Of a stretch of DNA of 64,000 bases, positions 1 through 12,699 are shown piece by piece. The notes beneath the pieces are model-generated. The model did not search any database. It saw only the letters and a list, made by a program, of their open reading frames with translations, and was not told the origin of the DNA. The translations under genes and the position numbers were made by a program. The DNA is from Brachypodium distachyon (taxonomy: Eukaryota; Streptophyta; Magnoliopsida; Poales; Poaceae), in NCBI RefSeq assembly GCF_000005505.3, contig NC_016133.3, forward strand, positions 9,672,001-9,736,000, read 5' to 3'. How positions within the stretch are numbered: position 1 is the stretch's first letter; every line of letters starts with the position of its first letter.

Positions 1-1252
1 CGAAGGACGGACTAGACATTTCATCAGGTTGGGTTTGTTCTATGCTTAAGCATGTAAATAGATGGATTAATTAACCTACATAAGTGTGTGATTTGGAGGC
101 CCCATTTTTTGGGTGGCCCTGAGCAATCGTGCACTTCGCTCACCCTCGTCGACGGGCCTGCCCCTAGGTCCACACAATTGGAGATGTTTGTCACAAAATC
201 TCGGTAGAAGAGAAAAACAAAGGTGAGAAAATCTCTCTTGAGAGGAGGACTTGATTATCATCATCATGAAAAGGGGATTTGTTCTTGGAGGAGCATGGCT
301 CAACAAAGTCTAAAACTGGGTCTAATTCCCTTAGTGGGAGAGAAGGAGGTGTTCCTTTTTTTAGGCAAGTACATAAAACCCTAAACGTGTTGGGCCCGAA
401 ATCGGTACAAGCCCGTGGGCCTCAAATGATTTTAAGTGCGGCATTGCTATAGAGGTGGGATGATCCAACCTGCCTTATGTCTTCGTCGTTTGTTGAGGCT
501 GGATGATCCGATCGTTGCTTAGGCAGTCATGTTCATCTTTTTTTTTCTCATGCCACATGTGCCATTCATATGTATAACTTTATTATGAATGGTCTGCTTT
601 GACTTCTATGCTTCTCAACACACTAGACGGTCCAACTAATACCGAAAGGCTTTAATAGTAGTTGGCAGTATAAGGGTCAATTAATTTGGAGGTTCAAAAC
701 TACAACACATAGGGTCGACGCACTAGGTACCACTCTATCCTTGCCAAATAATATGGGCACGAGTTAAGGAATAGATTCACATTGGCTTGTATTGACTTGA
801 CAAGAACTCATGTCATTGGACTTTCAAAGGTTCGTGGGGTGTTTGTAAACTGGATGGAGGAATCCAGTGTTGCTGAAGCTATAATGCAGTCATGTGTATA
901 TAGGGTTTCATGCATGGAATGAACAAGAAATGGCAGTTTTTAGTAGTTCTGTTTGGTATGTATGGTTTAGGGTAAACATGATTATAAATCATAATGTTGT
1001 TTGTTCTGTATGACATGTTGAACAAGTCTATGCTGACGTTTGCATTAGTTGCCATGTTTATATTATTGTGTGGTGTGGGATCTAAAATTTATTTTGTGAG
1101 CATGGATGGAAGGGGAGGTGGATGATGAGATGTAACGTTTTGATATAGACATACATGTGTCAATTTCTCAGTGAAAAATTCGGTTGCTTTTTCTAAGTTC
1201 ATGGTTGGAGCTTCTTGTCTTAATGACTCATGCCATCAATATAGTTCTAAGA

Positions 1253-1500
1253 TACTACCTTCGTCGCTATAAATATAAAAAGTTTTAACTTTGTGCTAAG
1301 TCAAAAATTTTAATTTACAGAAAAACATATTAACATCTGACAATACATATTTAATTTACAGAAAAACATATTAACATCTGACAATACATATCATGATGAA
1401 TTTGATAAAACTAATTTAGAGTTTTCTACTACTATAAAATTTGTCTGAAGTTCAAAAAGTTTGGCCTATAAAACTCCTTACATTCGAAGCAATAGGCTAT
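1253..1500. mobile_element. Degenerate Stowaway-like MITE
   Basis: The left end reads TACTACCTTCGTCGC, close to the TACTCCCTCCGTC start common in grass Stowaway elements. The right side around 1466-1495 reads CCTATAAAACTCCTTACATT, the usual inner part of the opposite arm, but the terminal repeat itself has decayed. A 41-bp tandem duplication sits inside. Assignment rests on pattern similarity only. Confidence 0.4.
1309..1390. repeat. Tandem 41-bp duplication
   Basis: A 41-base unit at 1309-1349 is followed directly by a copy at 1350-1390. The unit includes TTTAATTTACAG and AACATATTAACATCTGACAA. The copies look identical, so the duplication is probably recent relative to the decayed MITE around it. 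Confidence 0.85.
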
Positions 1501-1549
1501 CGGCTGGCAAAGAAAAAAACATGATAAACCACACCATAAATTGAGTTTT

Positions 1550-1777
1550 TTTTTCTGCACAAATAAGTGTACTTATATGTTTTGTCTAAGTCAAAGATAT
1601 TAAAATTTGACCGATTTATTGGAAAACGTAGCAACATTTAGGAATTAGTATCCTTAGATCCATTTTAAAATGTAGTTTCATAATATACCGATTTGATGTC
1701 GCTATTTTTCTAACAAAGTCGGTTCAAATTTAGAATTTTTTTTAACCTAAAAATACACTTGTTCGTGGACGGAAGTA
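1550..1777. mobile_element. Decayed inverted-repeat element
   Basis: AAATAAGTGTACTT near 1561 faces an inverted relative, AAAAATACACTTGTT, near 1747-1762, and GTGGACGGAAGTA follows it. This is the layout of an old Stowaway-like MITE. The left terminus is lost. Confidence 0.35.
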
Positions 1778-2077
1778 ATACGGAGTAAATACACCGTATT
1801 TCAATTTTGCGAGGAAATCGGCTATCAAAAGCAGCGCTGCGTCACTGCGTGTGCTTCCTTCGTCTCTAATCACGCGAGTCGACGACACGACTGCGTGCGG
1901 TGATCTTTGCGTACATACAACTTTGGGTCGGGTGCGGGCATCGTATCTGCTCTACCACTTTACCACATCCCAACCGCGCCCTGTTCCAACTCCGGCGAGA
2001 CCTCGCCGGCGGCGTCCCGTGCTCTGATCCCTATCTCACATCAGCACACGGAAGAGGAAGGTGCAGCTGTAGCAGCA

Positions 2078-5000
2078 ATGGTGCTCATCCCTCTCGTCCG
2101 CGACTACATCGACCGGATGCTCCACGACATCTCCGGCATGAAGGTCCTCGTCCTCGACCCCGAAACCGTACGTACCGCGACCCCCCAGAATCTCTAACCC
2201 TGATAGCCTCAGCTCCACCTCGAGAGATCCGATCTTCTCTGACCAGATCCGCGGGCTCGTTTTCCAGGTGGGGATGGTCAGCGTGGTGTACAGCCAGTCG
2301 GATCTGCTGAAGAAGGAGGTGTTCCTCGTGGAGACGGTCGACGACGCCTCCAGCTCCAAGGCGTCCATGGCGCACCTCAAGGCCGTCTACTTCCTCCGCC
2401 CGTCCTCCGAAAACGTCCAGAAGCTACGACGCCACCTCGCTGCCCCGCGCTTCGCCGAGTGCCACCTCTGTGCGTAATTTATCCCCCATTTGCTACATTC
2501 AACCTGAAAACTTGCTGTTCTCTTGTTGCTTTCTGTATCTTCTGTGCATTTGCTGTGGGAATTTCGGAAGGGTTGATGGTGATGAGAGATGGAAATAATT
2601 TGGTACACAACTTAGATGTTGTGGGATCGCACCTCTACCAAAAAAAAGTATCAGCACATAACATCGGCATGACTTGACAGCTCGTGTTCCCTGGGAGTTT
2701 GGGGCAAACGAGATGTAAGGCAACTAATGAAGACTAGTAACTCCTTTGTCCCGACAGTATTTTGGTCACTCTGCTGTTTTAACGGTTGCAAGCTATAGGA
2801 AACTGCAAATAGTCAAATACTCCCTCTCTTTAAAAAGTGTAGGGCACATTTGTCTGTTCAAGCATGAGCTTTGACTGCAACTCTTGTGCAATATTTTGTT
2901 TGCAAAGTCACAATTGTAAGTACGTCCTTTTGAAGACGAACCCTATAATATCAATTTTGTATAACATAGCTCACACATCATAGGATTAGTTACTGGTCAA
3001 AGCTTCAATTAGGATAGTCAAAATATAAAGAAATGGCAGGAGTTGTGGTTATCAAGTTCTATACCTTGTTCTGAGTGGGGTCTGAATGGGGCGAAATGGT
3101 GATTCGGTGCAGCGGACTATTGCTGATTTCATTGAATTAATGTTTGCCCCCTGCAGTCTTCTCCAATATATTGAAGATTCCACAGATTCAGGTGCTTGCT
3201 GATTCTGATGAGCAGGAGGTTGTGCAGCAAGTTCAGGTATATGTTGTGTATGATTGTTAATACTCATCAGAGTGAGGTGCTTGAGAGTTGAAAGGGAGGA
3301 TGGAGTTGGTATATGAATATTGTTTTGTTTTGCAGGAGTTCTATGCCGACTTTTGTGCCATTGATCCCTTCCATTTCACTCTGAATATACACAATAACCA
3401 CATCTACATGCTTCGAACGGTGGTGGATCCTCCTGGTATGCAAAGCTTCTGTGACCGAGCTGTTGATGGCATCGCTTCTGTCTTCCTGGCTCTGAAGCGC
3501 CGACCTGTTATTAGATGCCAAAGGACATCGGATGTTGCAAAAAGGATTGCGCAAGAAACTGCGGTGAGTATACTGTCCATGCTTAACATTACTACCTGGA
3601 GCCCATGAATAAAAATCATCAGCTTTTAGGATTGTAGAGAAAATAGTGCACAGGCTTCTCCAAACATTGAAAGTACGTAATTGCCACTTCAAAATTGTCA
3701 ACTCTTATACTTTTGTTACTCTAGCACATCTTCAGGTGTCAACTCGCTGAAAAATAGAAACACTCAGTTTAGTACACATGACCAATTATGTTATGCCCAC
3801 ACCACAACATGGTTCCTTTTCCTCTGCCTCCTGGGTATTCTATTCATGAGTCATGAAGGCTTTGTATGCTGTCAGACCAAATCACCTATGCCCTCCTGAT
3901 TATACTTTTGTTTTCTGATCAAGATGGCACAGTGCCATATCTCTCCTTCCACCTAGTGATATCTTCACCTTTGCACACAGTGCAAGCTAGTCATTAGTGT
4001 ATTTCTGTGCAGTTGATCTAAGCTAGTAATTACTGGATTTCTATGCAGTGGAACCGCTATCACTTTGATGTACCTTATGTTATTACTGCAAGCTTGACTT
4101 CTTTGTTTTCAAGTTTATTTATATGGCGTGGAGTTGCATAACATGAGATGAATAGCCAATGTTTCTAGATGGACTTTTGATATCTGTATATGTTAGGATG
4201 GTTTGGCTATTGTGCAATTTGTCTAAAAATGAACTAGATAATTTTAATCAATATAATTTATATTGATCTAACACAGTATGTGGCATTAGCTCAGAAACTG
4301 CTTGGAAGTTACTATAAATCTGACCTGTTGAACCAGCAACGTGAATGTAAAAAATGGTAGGTTTGTAGTTATTTTTTTCATATAAAAGTGTGAAGCGAGT
4401 TGTATAAATATGCAAGCAGTAGTTTTTAGAGTGACATTTTTCTGATCAGGCCCCTCCGGGGTGTTGCTTATTAATTTATTTATCTTCTTGCGATAGACCA
4501 TGGTACGGACTGCACAGCCATTTGTTAGTTATGCATGATACAAAGACAAATACGACATTTTCATCATTAACTTTGCATCCTACAAATGGGAGTGGGATGA
4601 AATGCAATTAATATAGCCAAAGGAAGGTTTACAATCTTGTATGTAAAAAAAGTCTGCAATTCTGTATCATAACTATCCTTTATTTTGACTTCTGTCTGAA
4701 ATACTTGTTCTGAATCACTTGCAATTGGAATGTGCAGAGGTTGATGTATGAGCAGGAAAGTGGCCTGTTTGATTTCAGACGAACCGAGAACTCTTCCTTA
4801 TTGTTAGTGATAGACAGAAGGGATGATCCTGTTACCCCGTTACTTAACCAGTGGACATATCAGGTATTCTCAAAAAAGACTATGCTTATTTTATTGCTGT
4901 TTCAAATGTACTTTTATGTTAATGTACTTTCAAATTGGGATTCACAGGCAATGGTTCATGAGCTTATTGGAATCGAGAACAATAAAGTGGATCTTAAGGA

Positions 5001-8000
5001 ATTCGCTAATGTCCCTAAAGACCAGCAGGTTGATAAGTGTTGAATTTGTTCTGTTCATATTATGGTGAAATACTGCATGGCATCTTTGTTGAATGTTGAT
5101 TGATGTGAAATTTATTCACACAGGAGGTGGTTCTATCAGCGGTACAGGATGATTTTTTTAGAGCTAACATGTTTGAGAATTTTGGGGACCTTGGTATGAA
5201 CGTCAAAAGAATGGTAGATGACTTTCAACATCTTTCAAAAAGCAGCCAAAATTTTCAGAGTATAGGTAAGTAGTATGGACATTTCTTTCGTTTCCTCTGA
5301 AAGAAATGGACCATGGAGAAATTATGTACATTTGGCTTATTTTTCTTAATTCCACACTCCTGTAATCCCAATTTATACCTAAATATGCTCCTCTCCCTAC
5401 CCAATGCTAATTGATTATATGTTATCAATCTTACTATAGTACTGTCTTTTTTTTTGCGCTGTATAGTACCGTCTTTTTTTGTACTGTCTTTTTTTGTGGA
5501 TAAGTACATTTAAGTATTAAACATCATGTGTTCTTTTCATCTCTTTATATTGCACTGGCTTAATTTTTAAATGTGCATATTTTCAACAAAGCGAACCATC
5601 CTTGTCATATAGTTTTCCTGCAATTGAAAAACCCCACGGATAAATAATACATTTAACCTAAATGGGCTAGAACAACATACCATGGAACTATTTTTGGGAT
5701 GGGTGGTGGACTGCAGATAATGATGACATATAGTGTGGGATGTCACAAGGAAAAGAAATGAGCAGGGTATATTTGTATTTCTCAAATATTATGTTAATAA
5801 CACTGTTCGATTAGGTGATTTGGTTTAAAAACAATAGGCGTGGTTTGTGGTTTTGTTAAGCTCTGAATATCTGATATGCTAATGCTTTAGGTGATATGGC
5901 AAAATTTGTGGCCAACTACCCTGAATATCGGAAGACACATGGAAATGTAACAAAGCATGTCGCTTTAGTGAGCGAGATGAGCAGAATGGTGGAGGAAAGG
6001 AAGCTTATGCAAGTTTCACAGACGGAGCAAGAGCTAGCATGTACAAGTGGACAAGCCGCAGCCTTTGAGGTATTTATTTGATGCCCAGAAAATGTTTCAC
6101 GCCTTTTAGGTAACTTATTCTTAGTATATATGTGTATTTTTCTGACCATCCTAAGGTGTTAACTGTTAACTTTGGAATTAGTAATCAAGGTATCGGCTTG
6201 TTCTATTTTGCAATGTCTTAGACTGCTCATGTTTTATATCAATATATTGATCTCTGCTGTTTTAAAAAATGTCCCCAGTATACTTTTTGAACCCATTCTA
6301 CTCTTTTAGTAGAATGACACAAGATCAGGCATACCTACAGCAGCCTAGTGGAGTACAGTAGCTTTCACGTTTTGGGTCTATGAATGAGTTTATTTTGTAT
6401 GCCGACATGGTGGATGTGGGTATGTGCCCATACAGAAGTAACAACCAATTATTCTCTTTTTGTGCCGATAACATCTCCCATCTTTCTTCAAATTTATCTT
6501 TGTTCTTTTTCATTGTTTATCGTGTTAGATTTTCATGGCCTTTAGAATTTTTGTTGTCTGCTTCCGAAGTTCACAGCTTAAAGACTTGAGGTTTTCTTTA
6601 AAAGAATATATACATTGCTGTTGCTTTAACCACTACCGTTAGACGTGCTAGTCAAAATTGTACCTCTCCTTAGAACTGCTAGCCTATCTGTTGTCTTGCT
6701 CATTATATGGGATCACATTGTGTATGACATTAGGCTAATTTATCTCATCAGTTTGATGCTAGTTGAATGAATGTGAGTAGGGTTTACTCCAAGTTGAAAT
6801 TGACCAGTTGATTTCCTGCAGGCTGTTACTTCCTTGCTTAACAATCAAAATGTATCTGATATTGACCGTCTACGACTTGTAATGCTCTACGCCTTGCGGT
6901 ATGAAAAAGAGAGTCCAGTCCAGTTGATGCAACTTTTCAACAAATTGGCTTCTCGTTCTGCTAAATACAAGTCAGGGGTACGGAAGTTAACTTGTTGTTT
7001 TTGTAGATCATGTTTTCTCTGTATTTTCCTCTACTGTTCTCATATGTTGCTTGTTTCTTTTGCTGTTAATTGTCTTTCAAATTTTTTTAGACGAAGCTAA
7101 TTTTTTATTGGTACTGTTAGGTAAAGAATTTCAGTCTAAAAAATATCACTGAACCATGCTTCTATGCATAGTAGTGATTACCTTTTCCTTGCTAGCCAAT
7201 GGGCAGCCCCACTTTAGTTCTAGACTATGATATCTGCTATGTAGTGCAGCTTCTGAAAATCATCCTCTATTCCTCATGACGTACTGAAACTCTGAAAGTG
7301 ATGATGAATTGTTGGATCTAGTTGCAGCCAAGATTGAATGCTTTGTGAATATTTAAGACCAGTACATATGTAATTATAGTGCTTTCTAGAAAGTAGGTTT
7401 GAGTACCAATTTTATCTCTATATTTACTATTTCCAACCACTCTTATTTATTTAAAAAATGAATCGTACGATTGTTCGCAAAATGCTTTTCTTCAGTCATG
7501 ACTACCTTAGCAGTTGTCACAATATACAACAGCGTACATGTGGAGGGTGGACACCACAAGTTGTGTTATTTTTAAATATATTTTTGTATCTTAATTTTAC
7601 CCTGTAAACTCCAATGCATAACGGATCCCTAGAATTCATTGAGCATAGTTCCTCGGTTTCTGGGAAATAGAATTTCTTCAGGTCAGACGACACCATTTTC
7701 ATTGTTGTCATAAACATGGTGTTTATTAGAATTGAATAAATCGTCTTTATACTCGTGCTTTAGTGAACACAGTTATTGGGACCTCGTTCAGCTGGCCTCA
7801 TTTTTCTTTATACTGCAGACAAAAGTTGGAATAACTCGTGGGTCTTTTTTACTGGAGGTTTTTGTGAGTCTAATAAACGTTATTACTTGCAGCTTGTTCA
7901 GTTTCTCCTTAAGCAGGCTGGTGTTGACAAGAGAACTGGCGACTTGTATGGGAATCGTGACCTATTGAACATTGCTCGCAACATGGCTCGTGGACTTAAG

Positions 8001-8776
8001 GTTGACATAAAAGTTTGTCCCTGCAGTCATGTTACATGTCCGTAGCTCCTTTCTTATGTGCTTATTGGTTGCAGGGTGTTGAGAATGTATACACCCAGCA
8101 CCAGCCTCTGCTCTTCCAAACAATGGAAGGAATCGTGAAGGGGCGATTACGGGATGCTGACTATCCACTTGTTGGCAATCATTTCCAGCAGGGCAGGTTT
8201 GTCCAACCATGTGAAATTGTTTGTGTGAAACTTATTTCTGTATGGACGTGAAACATGCTATCCTTGAGCTTGTCCTATGAGACAAAGCCAAAACATTAGG
8301 GACTTTTTAAATCAGTACATTTGATTTTCTGTTTAGTTTTTCTTAAACGGAATGGGCTAATTTATATAGAAGTGATCACTTCCGCACAGGCCTCAAGACG
8401 TGGTGATATTCATTGTTGGCGGGACAACTTATGAGGAAGCAAGATCAGTAGCCCTTTATAATGCAGCAAATCCTGGAGTTCGTTTCTTCCTTGGAGGTTC
8501 GGTGGTTCTAAATTCAAAGAGGTATGCACTGTTTATCACAGTTTTCCTCACAATGCCTCGTAAGTTTTATAATTCTATTTGTAGTTAGGTGTATCCTTAT
8601 TTTGTCGGAGTGGAATATGTGGCATTGCAATTCTTGCAGACTTGGTTATCGTGCCATTAAATCAGGATTTAGGTGAAATTGTGACTTGATTTATGATGGT
8701 GTTGCCGTTGAATTGCAGATTTCTTGAAGACTTGGGAGAGGCACAAAGAATATTGAAATCAAGCACCCTAGTATAA
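2078..8776 (+). CDS. VPS45: Vacuolar protein sorting-associated protein 45 (Sec1/Munc18 family)
   Basis: Thirteen coding exons are supported by in-frame GT-AG joins: 2078-2167, 2268-2469, 3157-3236, 3336-3563, 4738-4863, 4948-5028, 5124-5265, 5891-6069, 6822-6977, 7893-8000, 8075-8196, 8390-8521 and 8719-8776. They encode 567 aa, the normal size for plant VPS45. The protein opens with [15 protein letters not shown], as VPS45 does, and the rest is one Sec1 domain with recognisable blocks such as [41 protein letters not shown] and [16 protein letters not shown]45 proteins are soluble SM proteins that bind the SYP4/Tlg2-type syntaxin and promote SNARE assembly at the trans-Golgi network and endosomes. 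The start was chosen because the upstream in-frame sequence is unlike the family. Intron 2 holds a MITE. No damage was seen. Confidence 0.95.
2818..3046. mobile_element. Stowaway-like MITE in VPS45 intron 2
   Basis: The segment starts TACTCCCTCTCTTTAAAAAG and ends near ATAAAGAAATGGCAGGAGTT, an imperfect inverted match. It lies wholly within the 2470-3156 intron and disturbs neither splice site. The ends are diverged, so the element is probably old. Confidence 0.45.
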
Positions 8777-9360
8777 TGGATCATGTTGCCCTTTCCAGCT
8801 CGAGGCTTGGCAGAATATGACAATTAATAGTTTTGACTCAATATATATGCATAGAGGATGAAGTTTGTGGTAAATTTTGTAATGTATAGCTTTAGTTGTG
8901 TAGTGTAACACTATACAGAAATAAGCAGATCTATAGGCCGGTTCAGCTTCTGTACATTCTCACATTTGTTGTTGATTCTTTTCCTTCTCAGTTGACGCAA
9001 TGAAGTGCAATCTACCGAAACCTTCTGTGTCTATCCTGATACGACATTGTTGCTCGAGATCCTATGACAAGCATTAGATTTTCTGTGTTGCTGGCTTTAC
9101 TTTCATTCCTCTGAACTGCTGGGCATACAAATTATAATATTTCATTTTTTTTAATATGAATCTAATGATATAATTTTTGTGGTAGTGCATATCAGAATAT
9201 AGCCGCTGCTAGTTGTGTGGCATGTTCTAATTCAGCGAGAGCTTATTTTCCTTTTACACGCAGCTTTGGCACTACATGCTTTTGTTGCGACAATATCAAG
9301 TCTTATCTTTCTCTACTCTGCTCCGTGTAATTACAGCTGATGTCGCATCTTACTAATATT

Positions 9361-9550
9361 TACTCCCTCTGTCCTTTTGCAGTGAATGTGTACGCGTTTT
9401 GAGATTCTAGCTTGATAATTAATTATGCTGATATAGTTTGTGTATCATAAAAATATATCAATAAAAAGTTTATAGTGCATTTTCAGGGTATCATATAATT
9501 TATCGGTTGTTGCTGATCAAAGTAAAATTTTAAAATAGACGGAAGGAGTA
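9361..9550. mobile_element. Stowaway-like MITE
   Basis: A 190-bp segment begins TACTCCCTCTGTCC and ends GGACGGAAGGAGTA in the opposite sense (written on this strand as AGACGGAAGGAGTA). The interior is AT-rich and non-coding. Size, TA-bordered ends and terminal motif fit the Stowaway (Tc1/Mariner-derived) class. Confidence 0.7.
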
Positions 9551-10108
9551 TATATCGAAAAAAAGAAAACTACCGCCATTCTAGAAGTACAGCAACCATA
9601 CCATCTGTTTCAATTGTCCGCGTGAGTGGGTGATGTAAACGACGAGCAATTCCACAGGAGAGGATGCATCGCAAGTAACCATATATGGTCAGATAGATAA
9701 TCAGATTTGGATTATGGCTAAAAGAAAGGGTCAGATTTCCTAACCATACATACGTCCGTGCTTGACCAGCGCCACCGTGTTGTAGACACGCAAAAACGCA
9801 GGTCACGATCGATCAATTCTGGAGTCAGATCTTCCGTGCCCCTCCCTTTAATTTCGATTTCCTTTCCTAATCCAACGAGTTACTATTCCGTATTTTGTTT
9901 TTCCAACTAGAAGCGCGTGAGCGTGCGCGTGCGTGGACGCGAGGAAGTTGTACTAGTTCCTCACAGCCGGAGCGGAGGAAGGAAGGCAGGAAGGTGGCGG
10001 TGGTGCTGCTGGGGACAATTAAATCGACCGGGTCCTCCTGTTTACCTCTTCTCCTTCGCGTGGATTCGTCTCCTCCTCTCCCCTTCCTCGGTCCTCTACT
10101 GCTTACTG

Positions 10109-10116
10109 TTATATAG
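10109..10116 (+). promoter_or_regulatory. Possible TATA box of the SNAP gene
   Basis: TTATATAG lies about 320 bases upstream of the start codon and just upstream of a CT-rich stretch that could hold the transcription start. The distance is reasonable if the 5' leader contains the intron proposed at about 10202-10376. Weak evidence. Confidence 0.3.
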
Positions 10117-10434
10117 CCGCCGTCAGAGTCTTCGCTCCTCTTCTTGTTCTCGCGCAGTTCCCAGGCAGCCAGAGCCAGGGCGTTCCATCCGTTTCTGCCG
10201 AGGTGCGGTTCATTTACTTGATTCGAATCGTTTTCCTTTTGCTATGCCTTAATTTCCCCTTCTTGTTCGTCAAGTCAATTTTTTTGCGGGTAAGTCACTT
10301 TTTGGTTCTATTGAGTTCTTGGAGTTTCCCAACTTGATTCTTGACCAACTCTACGGTGTCCCGATCCTCTGCAGGTAACTGAATTTGCTGCGAAAATTTA
10401 ACTAGCGATCTCGGTCCGGCACCAAGTTTCCGCC

Positions 10435-12187
10435 ATGAGCGCCGCCAAGAGGTCCTTCTTCGCGCCCAAGAAGAAGGCCGCCGCCGATGGTGGCCACGGC
10501 TCCTCCCGGAACCCCTTCGACTCCGACTCCGACGACGGCGGGATGCAGCAGAGGCCGGCGAGGGCCTCCTCCGTCCCGCCCCCCACCGCCGCGGCCGACC
10601 AGCGGGTCTCCCTCTTCGACGGCGGCGCGGAGGAGAGGGCCGGGGCCGAGTCGGGGTTCGCCTCCTCGTCGGCCGCGTCTAGGAGCCGCTACAGGAACGA
10701 CTTCCGCGACGCCGGCGGCGTGGAAGGCCAGTCGGTGCAGGAGCTCGAGGGCTACGCCGCGTACAAGGCCGAGGAGACCACGCAGCGGGTACATGGCTGC
10801 GTCAAGATCGCCGAGGAGATGAGGGACACCGCATCCAAGACCCTCGTCACTGTCCACCAGCAGGGGCAGCAGATCAGGCGCACGCACGCCATGGCCGTCG
10901 ACATTGACCAGGATCTATCCAGGGTAAAGAGAAAATTTCAGCATCTCTTTTTTTTTTTTTTGCCTTTCAAAATTTCCCTGGCTATTCTACTTAGCCTAGT
11001 CCTGTTGCGATCGTTTCCTTTTGAACTGGCATCACATCATAAGCTTGAAGTAGGAACTAATGATGTTGTAAACAAAAGTTACTTTCTCAGACTCTTATAA
11101 GCAAAACTTGTTTCCCAAATTTTCAACCTGGAAATTAGTTACTAAGGAATTGAGGATACTTTAGAAAGTTTATGTGGGCAAACCGCTTCCCGGGCACATT
11201 GAAAAGTTTGTGACAATTGCTGTGTTCTCCAAACATTATTCAGGGCGAAAAGCTACTAGGGGATCTTGGGGGTATCTTTTCGAAGAAATGGAAGCCAAAG
11301 AAGAATGGTGCAATCAGGGGTCCTATGCTAACCAGAGGTAATTTCCAATGTTAACTTAAACTAGATTGCAAGAACAATTCCTGAGATGAGAAACTTGAAT
11401 ACTGGTGTCTCTTCTGCCCTAATCGTAACTGAATGGATGGAATTACATGGATACAGATGATTCTTTCATACGGAAGGGCAGCCATTTGGAACAGAGGCAG
11501 AAATTGGGACTGTCAGATCATCCACGTAGGTCTAATGCACGCCAATTCCAATCTGAACCAACTTCAGGGCTTGAGAAAGTCGAGGTATATATAGTTAGTG
11601 TCAATATCAAAGTTTTTGCTAAGAATCACGTCTCTGGAAGTGATTTGATTTCAACATCATTGTATTTCCTGATCATCTGGTTGTTTTGCTCAGGTGGAGA
11701 AGGCAAAACAGGACGATGCCCTATCTGATCTTAGTGACATACTGAGCGATCTGAAAGGCATGGCCATTGACATGGGCTCTGAGATTGACAGGTAAATGTC
11801 TCACTTAGCTCTTTGTTCTTCGTTCCAGAATGATTGCCTAATAGGCACTTTCTCCAGATTGCTATAACTTACAGAATACATTTTGTTAATTCTCTAATTC
11901 ATAGGAATCTATACCAATAGCCAGTATATATTTTCACTTGGTCCATTCTTCTTAATAGCAGCCCATGGAAATACTGCAACAGCTATAGAAAAACGGTGTT
12001 GACCAATAAACTAATCATTTAAGCGTTGTTGCTTCGAGGTGTAAACTAATCCATGCATGAGTGTGACATCCTTTTTATTTTCCTCAGGCAAACAAAGGAT
12101 TTGGGTCATGCAGAGAAGGACTTTGATGAACTTAACTTCAGGATGAAGGGAGCGAGCGCTCGAACCCGCCGTCTGCTTGGGCGATAA
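10435..12187 (+). CDS. SNAP33: SNAP25-homologous Qb+Qc SNARE (SNAP33 type)
   Basis: Five exons (10435-10923, 11244-11337, 11457-11584, 11694-11791, 12088-12187) give 302 aa, matching plant SNAP33-type proteins. The N-terminus carries an NPF motif at residues 26-28 within an acidic NPFDSDSDD patch typical of this family. The Qb SNARE helix spans about 108-165, with the central-layer Gln near 142-143. The Qc helix spans about 238-302, where MGSEIDRQ aligns with MGNEIDTQ of animal SNAP-25 and places the central Gln at about 271. There is no transmembrane segment and no cysteine cluster like the palmitoylated loop of animal SNAP-25. Such proteins pair with plasma-membrane syntaxins and VAMPs in secretion, cell-plate formation and defence. 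It lies 1.66 kb downstream of VPS45 in the same direction. The exact orthologue among SNAP29/30/33 cannot be settled by eye. Confidence 0.92.
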
Positions 12188-12699
12188 GACATGGATCATA
12201 TGTTGTCACTGGAGGATCGCTACGGCACTCTTTTATCTTGCCCAGTTTGGTTTTTAGGTCATTAGTTGAGATGATTTTGTGCATAAGACTATGATCAGGA
12301 CAGTGAGTTACTGGTTTATTGTGTACATGTAAGACAGTAATACATTATCCATGTTACGGTTCTATTGCACTCTTTGGGAGAAAAGGTGTGGATGAGATTC
12401 TTGCATCTTTTTCACCATGACAAATACACGAAGAAGCAGAATCGCAAGGTCCAGATGGTTTACCTGAAAGTGATATAGACCGCACATGTCTTGCCATCTT
12501 TACTTAGTTGAGTCTGAAGGCGAAAGCACCCGGCTGGAGACCAAGTAAAGATGGAATTGGATTTAACATATGGACGCTACACTGCGAGTCTGCGATGGTA
12601 AACATGAAAAACCAGAGTCACAAAACATGATGTTTTTGGTTTGGCTTCGACAAAATGCCACAACCTCCGTATCATTCAAATTGTTTGGTGTGAGACCAC

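Larger units (their letters stand above)
1..2077. other. Gene-free left flank of VPS45
   Basis: No convincing coding sequence was found here; the open frames are short, start arbitrarily and resemble no family known to me. The stretch from about 1250 to 1790 is AT-rich and looks like decayed MITEs, described separately. The last 200 bases before position 2078 become GC-richer, as expected for the promoter and 5' leader of VPS45. No clear TATA box was identified. Confidence 0.6.
8777..10434. other. Spacer: VPS45 3' region, MITE and SNAP promoter
   Basis: The first few hundred bases are AT-rich and should include the VPS45 3' UTR. A Stowaway-like element is at 9361-9550. From about 9900 the sequence becomes GC-rich and is the likely promoter and 5' leader of the SNAP gene. 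A possible 5'-UTR intron runs from the donor near 10202 (GAG/GTGCGG) to the acceptor near 10376 (CTGCAG), giving a leader that joins just before the start codon. No other gene was recognised. Confidence 0.5.
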
